Shown: positions 34,595-45,437 of the stretch, in pieces | Position numbering within the stretch: position 1 is the stretch's first letter | Layout of the letters: each line of letters begins with the position of its first letter | Origin: Zhengitettix transpicula | Lineage: Eukaryota > Arthropoda > Insecta > Orthoptera > Tetrigidae | NCBI GenBank assembly: GCA_037074705.1 | Contig: CM073596.1 | Span: forward strand, 57,130,001 to 57,194,000 | Length of the DNA stretch: 64,000 nucleotides | Reading direction: 5' to 3' | The notes under the pieces: model-generated | What the model was told of the DNA's origin: nothing | The model's input: only the letters and a program-made list of their open reading frames with translations | Databases searched by the model: none | Translations under genes and position numbers: made by a program

Positions 34595-35625
34595 TGCAGG
34601 GACTAATTTGTCTTATGTTCATCTGCTGTAACAAATCTACAATAAATAACCTGCTAATAAGGATGAGAGGTTAATGTCGTAATGACCATCACTGGTATAC
34701 AAAATAGTTTATTTTACAACTGCGTTTTCAGCCTTCAGTTCCTTTAACCATTTAATGAATCATTCACATGCATACTAAAGGAGTTAAAAATAGTGTGTGT
34801 GTATTTATTTAGTGCCAAGTATTTAATTTAATTTATAGATTGTCCTCATGTTGACATCACTACGACGTCCAGCGTACACACGCATGTGGCCACTTGGCAG
34901 TACACAACAATGTATTGCAGTCACTGTACTGCACCAACAATACACAGGAAGGAGTTAAAAAGAAGAGCGGTACCAGTCTGCCTTCAAGACCTAATACAAT
35001 CGACATTACATTAAAATATTGATATCACCAGCAATGAGATATTTTCTGAAAGAGAAACTTGTGTACAACATATTCTAAAATTATTGTATAACAGAACTGT
35101 GGGTCTTACCATACACTCACACTTATTTCTGTTTATATGGAACACTATCTGGTCGCATGGAACGTCTCGGAAACTTGTGCACGTGAGTATTTCCAATCGC
35201 TTACTGGCCTGTTCAGGAAGAAAAGTTTGACAACGTTAGTCGTTTCTCTTTTAAAGGATTGTAATTTACAATTATGATAAGGCCTGCTGGATCACTGGGA
35301 AACAGTGTAGACGAGGAAAGAGGAGGCATTTTCCATTTTTCGAAGACCTCTGCTAGGGGAAACGTGCGAGTGACATCGTAATCATGTCCTTCAAGATTAA
35401 GGAATATCTCTAAAAGATTGTCCACTTGTGTGACATTTCATCCTGAACGCGGGCGCTAAGACAATCAGTCACGTATTTCTCCATCTCCTGACATCTTTCT
35501 AGTACTATGGAAACCTTGAGATTGCAGTACAAGAACGATAATAATCTTCCAAGTTTACAGTATATAAATTCCGTAAATAAAAGAATAAGAAATTAGTAAA
35601 GCAATTGATAAAAATATTTCGATAC
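34591..35625. other. Intergenic DNA, no gene recognised
   Basis: No recognisable coding region; two short minus-strand frames (35011-35196, 35213-35425) lack motifs. Confidence 0.5.
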
Positions 35626-35790
35626 GTTTCGTCCTTATTTAAGGAATTTTTCAGGTTTACTAACAATAAGAAAGATAGCCAAAAATAAGTGAGACAACGT
35701 TTCTGTGATCCTTGTTTATTTCTTCAGGTTGCTAAGAAGAGCCTAGAGCGACACAACTGCACTCGTCAGTTGGCAAAACGCGAAAGTTGT
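35626..35790 (-). repeat. Hammerhead-like motif pair and E3 fragment
   Basis: On the minus strand, CTGAAGA (35727-35721) and GAAAC (35703-35699) flank the usual ACAAGGATCACA segment of E3. Immediately beyond, a second motif has CTGA (35654-35651), a TCCTT/AAGGA hairpin (35645-35632) and GAAAC (35630-35626). The plus-strand CTAAGAAGAGCCTAGAGCGACACAACTGCACT body matches other E3 copies. Confidence 0.6.
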
Positions 35791-37804
35791 AGAAAAATAA
35801 ATTTCATTATCAGGGTTTACATTGGATTAATGTAGGACTTGGAGATTTATACATCCAAAATTTACAACTAATTTTACTAACAACACGTTTGAATATATTT
35901 TCTATAAATTTTATATTTTTAATAGTCCAAAGTCCTAAATTAATACCATGTAAGGACTGAACATTGTAAAATTCTATTTAAAAAAATTTTTTTTCCCCCG
36001 ACTTATGGTCAATTCGTTGATAGATTATAAGATTCAGACAGTGTTTTGACTTTGTATACATATTTAAATTGAAAGTACAGGGTGACTTTTGAATTGCTCA
36101 CGTATAGTTGGTAGCACTGCGTGAGCGTCAGGCAGGGACAATCTTGATATTTAATAATTATGGATAAGAGCAACGGTGAACAACGTGAAAGTGTTTTACG
36201 GAACCAAACTTCCGGACAAAATTAAACAGTGAAAGATAAAAGCTAATTTAGTCACTCTAATTAGATTAATAAATTAAATGAAGTAGATTTATAATAAAAT
36301 AAACGTTGTGTAAATCATACGGCACAATTCCAAACTGTGTGTATTTAATTTGTTGGGTGTAATAAATGATAATTAGAAACATAATTTAGTCTTCACCTTT
36401 GAAGACGAGGTTCAGTGGAATATTACCTAATACTAGCGATGGTCTGCAAAGGCTAGTTTTCTCTTTCATCCTTCCCTTTCAACGCTTATCTCGTCCACGA
36501 ATACGTATTTATTTCCAAAATATCACACGGGTTTATTTACCAACCTTATCTGTCCGTATGTGACAGTTATTTTTCTATTACGTTTAAGTTGCGCGAAATG
36601 GTCCAAAGTTCCTGACGTCGTCGGCACTGAACGGATTGTTTTCAGAGAACCAAACTGAATAACAACACGAGTAAACTTTACTCCTGACACTGGTTGAGGG
36701 TTTAAGTCACATTTGAAGAGTTATCAGAAAATGTACTCGACTGACTGCCTGTAAAAACAATTTGGTACTGAAACTGAAGCGATGGAAAATTATTCATTGC
36801 GATTCCTCACAAGTTTTCGCTTACCTGGTGGAAGTAGCAAGACATGTCGATGGCCAAGGATTGCTCGAGACTGTGGCTCTGGGTCAATTTTTATGTAGGG
36901 CCCCTTCCACCGAACAGGGTCATCTGTGGCCATTTCGTCTTATTGTGTTCCCTGAGCAAACAGTCCACGGGAAAGAGGTCCCTCTTATCAGCAGTCGTCA
37001 CTCTGCCAACAATTTGGCAGTTGGCTCATCCGTGCTCCTGCAGGCGTCATTGTAATACACATTCTTCCAGAAGCCTAATCAGCAGCGTCGTCATTGTCTT
37101 CCTGATACTGACAAGGCCATCCAACTTAGTCACAGACTATTCAATTATTTTAATCATTTACTACTTTACGACACCAAGGATAGTCATCGTGTGTCCCACG
37201 ACCATAGTCTCCACTAACACTTTCTCCATTGACTCATTCCGTCTCTGGTTCTACATAAAAAGAGTCAAATCCACAAACTGTCCGTCCACTTACATGTTAT
37301 GATTTCTGTGGATCTGTTCTCGAAATAACTTCCTTTAGTTTTTCCACAATCCCAATACAACGTTGGTGGAAATTTATTCTTATTTTTTTCCGAAATAAAT
37401 CCAAATACCACAAAATTGGTTTTATGACAGCTTGGACTCGTATTTTGTTGTGGGCCACGAAGACCCAAGAAATTTATCGTCCACGTAGGACCTTTTAATT
37501 TCAACTGAAGGCTAAATTCCAACAGCCTGCTCAGTCGTTTTACTTGTTTTCGATTGTAACGTCTTATTACGAATAGTTTCTTCGAGAACGAAACCATTCA
37601 ATAGCGATCCTAAATCGCTCTTCATTACAATTATAAAATGCAACTTTCTTATCTTGTTCCTTTCTTTATTAATAGAAAATGAAACAGGTAAATAACATCT
37701 GAATAAACTCAATGAACATTATTTCCAAAATCGAATTAAGTTCGTTGACTTTCACTCTACGAGAGACAATAGTCTACGAATCCATAATTAAAGTTCCTTC
37801 TGAT
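35791..37804. other. Intergenic DNA, no gene recognised
   Basis: Mostly AT-rich. 36.8-37.1 kb is less AT-rich and has overlapping 97- and 152-codon plus-strand frames and, on the minus strand, a stop-broken reading (VYYNDACRSTDEPTAKLLAE). It may be a decayed transposon or pseudogene, but I do not recognise the family. Confidence 0.4.
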
Positions 37805-37816
37805 ACAAGGAAATTC
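37805..37816. repeat. Target-site duplication of E1 copies at 37.8-38.5 kb
   Basis: ACAAGGAAATTC here recurs at 38384-38395, between the two E1 copies, and its last nine bases recur at 38501-38509 after the second. This marks two insertions at one target. Confidence 0.8.
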
Positions 37817-38381
37817 TTTTTTTTTTAGGGCAACAGGCTACATGAGGGTGATCCACCTTGGGCAACTCCTCTTTAGTAGCATGGGAAGGGATTTGAAAGG
37901 GGGCATGCGGAAGGGTAGAGGAAGGTAGCCAAGGGTTACTAGGGCCCCCGGGCTATATTTTAAGGATCCTACCCGGCATTCGCCTAAAGAAATGCAGGGA
38001 AAACCTTAGAAAAACCTGCATCGGGTAGGTTGGGCATTGGGTACTTGTCCCACGCCGTTCCGATAGCGGGAGAGGAGTTTGCTGTGGGGACGCAGAATTC
38101 CCTTCTCCGTACCTCGACCAGTTTAAGAGGCAGCTGGCCGACTATTCCAATGGGAATAGCGGACAACTCTTACCGTATGCCCAAGGTCTTTGACCCCGGA
38201 ACATACACCTCTCAAAACAGGCCGAGGTGCCTCGGCTAGTGGGAACCTTAGTTCAAAAACGGAGAGGAAAAGGCATAGCCAAAGGTAGCCCCTTCGTATC
38301 TCTCCTAAAAGGTTCTGCCTGCGAGAGAACATCCCTCGTAGGTATTGCCTGCGAGAGAATAGCCCTCGCAGACCTAAGTCG
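37817..38381 (-). mobile_element. E1 retroposon, copy 3 (long, with target-site duplication)
   Basis: Minus-strand copy, poly(A) shown as the T run at its left end. Right end lies after AGCCCTCGCAGACC. It is bracketed by the 12-bp direct repeat ACAAGGAAATTC, supporting target-primed insertion. Contains the doubled GCCTGCGAGAGAA segment. No domain-bearing ORF. Confidence 0.9.
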
Positions 38382-38395
38382 TCACAAGGAAATTC

Positions 38396-38500
38396 TTTTT
38401 TTTTTAGGGCAACAGGCTACATGAGGGTAATCCACTTTGGGCAACTCCCCTTTAATAGCATAGGAAGGGATTTGAAAGGGGGGATGCGGATGGGTAGAGG
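38396..38500 (-). mobile_element. E1 retroposon, copy 4 (severely 5'-truncated)
   Basis: About 105 bp of the E1 3' end, from the T run through GATGCGGATGGGTAGAGG. It directly follows the target duplication of copy 3 and is itself followed by AGGAAATTC, the same target sequence. Confidence 0.85.
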
Positions 38501-38684
38501 AGGAAATTCATTCGCTTATTTGTTATACTACGTCATATTTATTAAAACAGTTGCGAGTGGTTTTCAATTTTAAATCTTCATTCCGTTAAATGTCTCGTTC
38601 TTTACTCTATTAAATAATAATAAGGGTATTTTTGGAAAGGAACAAAGAAATATCTCATGTAAAAATGGGTCATATTTTTCATTA

Positions 38685-38830
38685 AGGAATAAGAAAGACA
38701 ACCCATAGACAAAAAAAGGTAATATAAAGAACACACAACGTTTCTGGGATCCTTGTTCCTTTCGTCAGGTGCGAAGAAGAGCCTAGAGAAACACAACTGC
38801 ACTGTTCAGTTGACAACGCTCAAAAGATAT
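38685..38830 (-). repeat. E3 copy with well-preserved hammerhead-like core
   Basis: Collinear with the other E3 copies from GACAAAAAAAGGTAATATAAA to CACTGTTCAGTTGACAACGCTC. On the minus strand it has CTGACGA (38768-38762), a GGA/TCC hairpin and GAAAC (38744-38740). It also gives the uninterrupted version of the site split by E1 at 63.0 kb. Confidence 0.75.
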
Positions 38831-39625
38831 ATTTTTTACTCATTATTTTCAATCAGATGTAAATTTTTAATTTTAATTTTTATATTATATTTATATTATT
38901 AATACGAAAAAAAAATTCTTTTTATTACTTGTTGTTGCATTATTGGACAATCCGACTTTTATTGACGTAGAATGTTGAATTCACAACAGAGTGCGATTTT
39001 TTTTTCTTCCCATTTCTGATCTGGAATTGAAGGATGAACTAAGTCTGTCACGTCATAGAAGTCTTTACGTTGGATTATTTACCAATGGATTATTGCAATA
39101 ACGAACGCTCTCGGCTAAATGGTGGTTAATATACGACGAAGCCGCTGCAAGGAAGACAAAAGTGGAAGCATGTGTCGGGATCCCGTTGCGAGCTTCTGCA
39201 GATAGCGATCTACCGAACGACCGTAGATAAGACGTCCGTTGATATTTGACGTGACACAAGAGGAATTAGTTTGGTATATTTCCACTAGGAAGGCAGATAA
39301 CGGTCTCACACACGAGAGAGTTCAAAGGTTTTTCTCCAAATTTTGCAGATCACCTCAGTAACGGCTTACGTACAAACGAGGGGAAGAGTTTCGGAGGAAT
39401 TTTACAAAGAAAAGGTATCAGTAATCCGAGAATAAATAAAACATTAACGCATATGAAATTTTGAAGGACCAAGACGAAGTGGTTGAATCGGAATTGGACA
39501 TATGGAAACCGTACTATTCTCACACATACAGAGATAAACGGGAAATATATGTTAAAATCTCATAGTTAAGTCACAAAGTATGTTTGAGATTGCACGAATA
39601 TGTGAGAGCATTCTCTCGCTGGTGA
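38831..39625. other. Intergenic DNA, no gene recognised
   Basis: Two overlapping 64-codon minus-strand frames at 39065-39309 show no recognisable motif. Confidence 0.5.
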
Positions 39626-40128
39626 ACCTTCCCAGAAAGGCTACCTATGGGGGGATACCTTCTCCTCTCTCTGGTTTTTTGAACTGAGGTATCCCACAAC
39701 CCGAGGTACCTTGGTCTGTTCTGAGAAGTGTATGTTACGGTGTCGCAGACCTTGTGGCATACGGTAAGAGTTGATCGCTGTTCCCATTGGAACAGTCGGC
39801 CAGCTGCCTCCTAAACTGCTCGAGGCACAGATAAGGGAATGCTGCGACTCCACAGTCTAAAAACCCCTCTCCCGTTATCGAGAAGGGCGTGGGACAAGTA
39901 CCCAATGCCCGACCTGCCTGATGCAGATTTTTCTAGGGTTTTCCCTGCATCACTTTTAGGCGAATTGTCGTGTAGGATCCTTAAACTACATCTCGAGGGG
40001 ACCCTAGTTAACCCTTGGCTACCTTCCTCAACCCTTCCGCATCCCCACTTTTGAAATCTCTTCCTGCTATTAAAGAGGAGTTGCCACCACGTGGATTATC
40101 CTCATGTAGCTTGTTACTCTAAAAAAAA
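39626..40128 (+). mobile_element. E1 retroposon, copy 5 (diverged)
   Basis: Begins near AGAAAGGCTACCTATGGGGG, continues through TTTTTTGAACTGAGGTATCCC, the AGCTGCCTCCTAAACTGCTCGAGGC segment and the GGGACAAGTACCCAATGCCCG core, and ends GTTACTCTAAAAAAAAT. More substitutions than other copies, so an older insertion. Confidence 0.8.
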
Positions 40129-40732
40129 TCGTCTGAGGTAAAAATTATTATTTTTAAATCTCGATCACTATTGTATCTGTTAGAAATACAAATGTACGTT
40201 ACCGGAAATAACGTCACATTAAAAACAACGATAAAATAAACAAAAATAGCAAAAGAAAAAATTGTCGTAATTAAGACAATTCGCGGCAGATCGTTTATGA
40301 GAACCGCGGATTACTGGATGCACCATGCTTCTGTTTACTGAGTTGATGATTCTGCATCCGGGACGTTGTTTTTGAGGACATGGCCACGTACTTCATCTTG
40401 ATTCAAGAATTTTAAAAAGGATCCTAGACCGTGATTACAACAAAACCAGGACAACGGCCAGAATATACCCAAAAAATAGTTACTCATAAATCGAACATAA
40501 AAAAAATTAAATCCTGGATACGGAAAGAGTGGCCGTAATATTGAATCATCAGCGTTCATGATTATGACCGGTGTTATTAAAAAGTGGTGCTAATTTCAAT
40601 GCAATGCCTCTAACATAAGCAAAGGACGTAAAATTGATCAAGGTACGATGATTTAAATGGACGACGCTGAGGAATCTTTTAACTGTTGATTCGGAATGGT
40701 TTTAAGAGAAATTTTGGATAATATAGAGTAAT
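40129..40732. other. Intergenic DNA, no gene recognised
   Basis: AT-rich; one 74-codon minus-strand frame (40335-40559) without motif. Confidence 0.5.
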
Positions 40733-41062
40733 TATTATTATTATTAATAGGCGCTGCAACGTTCCTTTGAACGTTTTGGCCTGCTCCATTTTCGTCTGTC
40801 ATTAAATTCTCTGGGCCGATTCTTAACTCCTAGTTTTTTTTAATGTCCCTTTGCATTTCCTCCTTCCATCTTATTTTTGGTCTTTCCTTCCTTTTTCATT
40901 GAGGTTGGATTCCAGTTTTATTTCTTCTTTGGTAACCTTGCATCCGAGATAAAAGGCCAAACGAGCCCAACCGAAGGGCTTTGATGTGGTTGATTATATT
41001 TTTTGATTTGATAAGGTCTTCGATTTCATTAGTATACCTTATTCTACTCCGCCTGCGATGGA
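40733..41062 (-). mobile_element. Degraded LINE 3' end
   Basis: Minus-strand reading gives RIRYTNEIEDLIKSKNII, then KALRLGSFG and LSRMQGYQ, then KERPKIRWKEEMQRDIKK and, after further frameshifts, a WPREFND-like stretch. This is the same C-terminal LINE pattern as at 13.6-14.2 kb but from a different element, broken by stops and frameshifts. The element ends in a TTA/TAA trinucleotide tail at 40734-40757, a typical LINE 3' end. Confidence 0.7.
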
Positions 41063-41172
41063 CACTGAGGGGGATCGAGTGAGTACCTCAGAAGCCACCG
41101 CTGCCGGTCCCAAGCCCGGATAAAGGAGGAGGGTTGGATGCTGGGCCGGATCCCCATCATCCATAAAAAAAA
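41045..41172 (+). mobile_element. 3' tail of a second non-LTR element
   Basis: Non-coding sequence with CCGCTGCCGGTCCCAAGCCC and GGATAAAGGAGGAGGGTTG, ending in an A run at 41166-41174. It resembles the untranslated 3' tails of metazoan LINEs. It abuts the oppositely oriented LINE fragment to its left. Confidence 0.5.
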
Positions 41173-41174
41173 AT

Positions 41175-42173
41175 ACAAACTTCTAAACGCTTAATATAGC
41201 GTAATATAGGATAGGACTAAATAAACTGTGTTGTTGAATGGACTTAATTCGTTGAAAGAAGCGACTTAAGAAATACCTTACCAATTATACGGCTCAGTGT
41301 TGAGTATCCCAAGGAAAATCACGCTGATTGACCGAAACACGTAATTAAACATCAACTATGCGGGTATGATGATATAAAATATAATACTAGAAAGGAATTT
41401 TGTGGGACTAAATTTAATTTAGCAGTGAGTATCGCTACCACTGGGTTTATTTTACACGAATTGCCCTGTTTATTGCGGGCTGGGCAAGAGTGGTGGACTT
41501 TACGATCCTATTTCTGGGCCTCGTAACGGAGAAAGTATAGGAAATGTCTAGCTTCTAAACTCGACCGCTGCGGCACGACCAATCCTCAGAAATAAACGTC
41601 ACGGGGGGGAAAAAACTGTCTGTGTCTGAAAGTAAGAGTATTTCGGAGCTTTCCCAGAATCGTATTCATCTTGTAATCAAACTACACAAGGATCCTGACA
41701 ATAAAATCCTCACTCCTAGAATCGTGCTTTTGAGAACTCGTAACGTAGACGCTTCTGCGGACTCTCAATAGGCACTGGAATTTATTATATTAATTTACTC
41801 AACGTGTCTGCTGACTTTCAAGCACTGCAAATATATTTATAAAACTATATTCACCAACTTTGTAAATTCCCAAAATTCTAAAATAAAAATATTTGAGATT
41901 GAAGAATTATTTCATTTCAATTGATTTGACTGATCACAAACATTGGAGAGGGGGGGGAAATCAAAGATTGAAGACTTTCTCGGTAAAAATGAAGATGACA
42001 GCTTTTAGTCGTCGAAACGTCGCGTTTTAATATATTATACCCGAGTGAAAACCGAGAACTTTTTATCCAATTGGGGAAAATTAATTAAAATTAGTCTTTT
42101 AATTTAAATTGATAAATTGAATCAACAAGGATTCCCTTTACGATACGCGAGAATGAAGACATAACTTTCTTAA

Positions 42174-42177
<4 letters not shown>
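41175..42177. other. Intergenic DNA with one structured repeat fragment
   Basis: No gene recognised. 41970-42060 is related to the structured fragment at 29.3 kb: CTCGGTA ... GAAGATGAC ... GTCGTCGAAACGTCG ... TACCCGAG ... ACTTTTTATCC. Confidence 0.45.

Positions 42178-42221
<44 letters not shown>
42176..42221. repeat. (TA)n microsatellite
   Basis: TA tract immediately before the ACTAGCTGGG start of the E2 copy. Confidence 0.9.
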
Positions 42222-42223
<2 letters not shown>

Positions 42224-42982
42224 TAGCTGGGTGCCCGGCGTTGCCCGACATGTCATTTATCTATACCCCCGATATGACTCCAATTTCGGCTGCTTTTGCG
42301 CAATTTTTATGTAACGCTACTCGAACCCTAATCATTATAATTAACTCTGAAAAATATTTCTTCAACGCAAATATCTGCCGTGTTTGCATGTTCCAAAATT
42401 TGCACCCCGCTACCCCTGCATCTGAGGGGTTAATGCCAATTTGAATGTCGTAACTAAACACAGTGACTTCCATAACCTTTGATTTGACTCCAATCTCGGT
42501 TGTATTCGCGTTATTTTAGTGTAAATCATCTCCACCCCAAACCCGAAGGGTGTCCTTTTCACAGGGCGTAGGGGATGAAAATTGTATTCAGATATCATTG
42601 GTAGAAACACTATCAATATCTTTGACCCCTAAAAATATTTATTCGACTCAAATATCGGCTGTTTTAGTATGTTTAAATGTTTCCACCCCCGCTTCTGGGG
42701 GTGGAAGACTCGTCTCACCCCGACAGTGTTTGTTTCCTGGTCGCAAAGAACACGTGTACGAAATTTGGTGAAAATTGCTCGACTGGTGTAGATTTGTATT
42801 TTATTTAGAAAACGTTTGTATGGGAAATAGAAAAGGGCTGTTTTTAGGGTTTTCCCGGAAATTATTCGATTTTTTCTCGCCTTTTAAACCTTCCCTAGAC
42901 CTCCACGAACATTTCAAGACTAAGATAAGATAAATCCGTTCAGCCGTTTTCGAGTTTTAGTGAGACTAACGAACAGCAATTC

Positions 42983-42990
<8 letters not shown>
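42222..42990 (+). mobile_element. E2 interspersed element, copy 2
   Basis: Same ends and internal order as 27984-28770 with few substitutions, suggesting recent spread of one subfamily. Its TA-rich 3' end expands into a TA microsatellite that hosts the probable LTR insertion that follows. Confidence 0.88.
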
Positions 42991-43016
<26 letters not shown>

Positions 43017-43019
<3 letters not shown>

Positions 43020-43931
43020 AATGCCAATTAATTAACACATTAATTGTAAATTTGAAAATATAAATTGTTTGAGAAATCTATTCTTACGGCGGTACAGAAC
43101 ACAGCAACATTATGATATGGTAGAGTTCAGGTCGAGTTGGCTGGAAGGTTTGGTCAAGTACAGGTCGTATTAAAATAGACGAGATATTCTTTTAAAAAGT
43201 AAAGTTAAGTAGAAGCAGTGGGCAGTCAGACACGACAGAAGTTGATCGAGTTGAAATAGACGAGACAACTTCAAATATTCAAAGGAAATTTACAGAGAAA
43301 CATCGAGAATTACCAATCAACAGCTTTGATTGGTCCCTGAACATTTTGCTCAAGACGAAATATTCATTTGAGCAGAACTACGAGACCTGCTAAACACAAA
43401 CATAGCCGAGCAGAAATAGCAGAAGTCAAGCGAGGGAGAGACGAAAAGGAGGTTCATCCTGGTTCCTGATTTTTGATCTAAAAATATTAATTTTAGAATC
43501 TGTGAGTTTTTTTTAGAAGCAGTGCAAAACCCCGCCATAGTGTTTCGTCAAGTACAAGTTATCCTGGAAGGCTGCCGTGAGTGACAATATAAAACAAATA
43601 ATAATGTAAACCTGATTAAAGGATGGACGTCAGATTTCGTTCCCTTCTTTTAATTTAAAATTTGTTAATCAGAATCCATCTTTTTAGTTAATTTCGTTGA
43701 CAAGTAAATTTCGTCATCGTGAATTGACGAGTAAATCTTTTCTCTTTTAAATTGGAATTTGTGTTTAAGTTGAGAAATAAAATGATTCGCCATTATCAAA
43801 CCCAGTAGAGACCCTGAGATAAATTCTATTTGTAATTATTTGTGTAATTGTTTTAAAGTTTTAAAAATAAAGCTATTGTTTGTTAAAGTTAATTTTTCAT
43901 TCATTTAAAAAGCCACTCTTTTTTTTATATT

Positions 43932-43934
<3 letters not shown>
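43017..43934 (+). mobile_element. Probable solo LTR of an LTR retrotransposon
   Basis: A 918-bp segment begins TGTAAT and ends ATTACA, a 6-bp inverted repeat with the TG...CA ends of LTRs. It is embedded in one TA tract, so an ATAT target duplication is consistent but cannot be proved. Inside are TATAAAAC-like (near 43590) and AATAAA (about 43866-43871) signals, the latter ~65 bp before the end, as expected for a plus-oriented LTR. The 62-codon frame on the minus strand is not meaningful. No internal retroviral-type coding region is present, hence solo. Confidence 0.6.

Positions 43935-43963
<29 letters not shown>
43935..43963. repeat. (TA)n microsatellite
   Basis: Right-hand remainder of the TA tract interrupted by the probable solo LTR. 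Confidence 0.85.
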
Positions 43964-43965
<2 letters not shown>

Positions 43966-45095
43966 CATCAACACTTCGTAATTTATGAGGACAATTGTCC
44001 AGATATTCATCATTTTACGGTGTCTTCAAAAAATAAAATTAAAGACTTTTCTCATCTGGAAAGGTAAAAAAAAGTTGTATCCTGAAAATCAAATATTTGT
44101 CGTTTTATAATTTTATATAATTGCCATTGTATAGGTTTGGAATTTGGCAGTTGTATATTTGGATTTATAATATATAAAATAACATAATTTATTACCAATA
44201 ACAGAAAGTTATTTTTTTTTCTGTTCTTATTTGTACCTTCCTCAATTATAAACTTTAAATTGACATGGCTATAAAGCTAACTTGTTTATTGAAGTAATTA
44301 ATTTAAATTAAAAGGCTAATTTTAGTAATTTTCACTAATGTTTGTGATCAGTCAAATAAATTGAAATTAAACAATTCTTCCATCTTTTATTTTATAATTT
44401 TGTGAAGGAGGCTTTCGGAATATTTGTCATATTTATCTGTATACAATTTTTTTAAAAATATATATTAATGTTTCCATTCCGCAAGGATTCTTTTTTTAAC
44501 TTATAAATTTTAATAATCTTATTAATTTTATACAAGGAAAAACAAAACATTCATTTACAATATTCAAAATTACCCAAAATATTAGCAGACATCCGAAAAT
44601 GAATTTTTTCTGATGAAACTGTCTTATTGCTCATTCATTACATTTTAATTTATATAATTACAAACAGACGTAAAATCCAAAGTATTATTTAGGATGTTGT
44701 TGATCTGCTTTTACAGTGGCCAGAAGAAAGAAAGAAAGAATCTGACTTTTGTGCAGTTAAGAGGAGAAGGTCCAAATGGCAGATTTCCCTGAATTTTGAG
44801 TCGGTTTACATTCCGCAGAAGTGATCAGATTCAAAAATACACAGAATCTGATTCGTTATCCTTTTCCCTGAAGACGAACAGGAGTTTTACTGTTTGAAAC
44901 AGTGGATTCTATCTTGGTCTCTCATCTAAAAAAAACATAAAAAAAAACATGCGCCGCACTAAATTCACGGACACAGTAAACACTTCCCGTCAAATGTTTT
45001 AAATTTAAATTATAACATAATATTGATTTGAAAAATATAATATATTTACATCAAACCCATAACTTGAAGAAAATAAACCTTTGAAAGCCGCAGTT
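43964..45095. other. AT-rich DNA, no gene recognised
   Basis: Strongly AT-rich with no significant open frame. Confidence 0.5.
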
Positions 45096-45100
45096 GTTTA

Positions 45101-45437
45101 TATTGGAATAGTCAGCCAGCTGCCTCCTAAACAGGCCAAGGCATGGCGAGGGGTAAGCTGCGTCCCCACAGCAAACTCCTCTCCCGCTATCGGAAGGGCG
45201 TGGGACAAGTACCCAATGCCCGACCTACCCGATGCAGGTTTTTCTAAGGTTTTCCCTGCATTCCTTTAGGCGAATGCCGGGTAGGATCCTTAAAATATAG
45301 CCCGGGGGCCCTAGTTAACCGTTGGCTACCTTCCTCTACCCTTCCGCATCCCCCCTTTCAAATCCCTTCCTATGCTATTAAAGGGGAGTTGCCCTAAGTG
45401 GATCACCCTCATGTAGCCTATTGCCCTAAAAAAAAAT
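45101..45437 (+). mobile_element. E1 retroposon, copy 6
   Basis: 5'-truncated to the TATTGGAATAGTCAGCCAGC point and ending GCCTATTGCCCTAAAAAAAAA. Otherwise close to copies at 51 and 63 kb. Confidence 0.85.
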
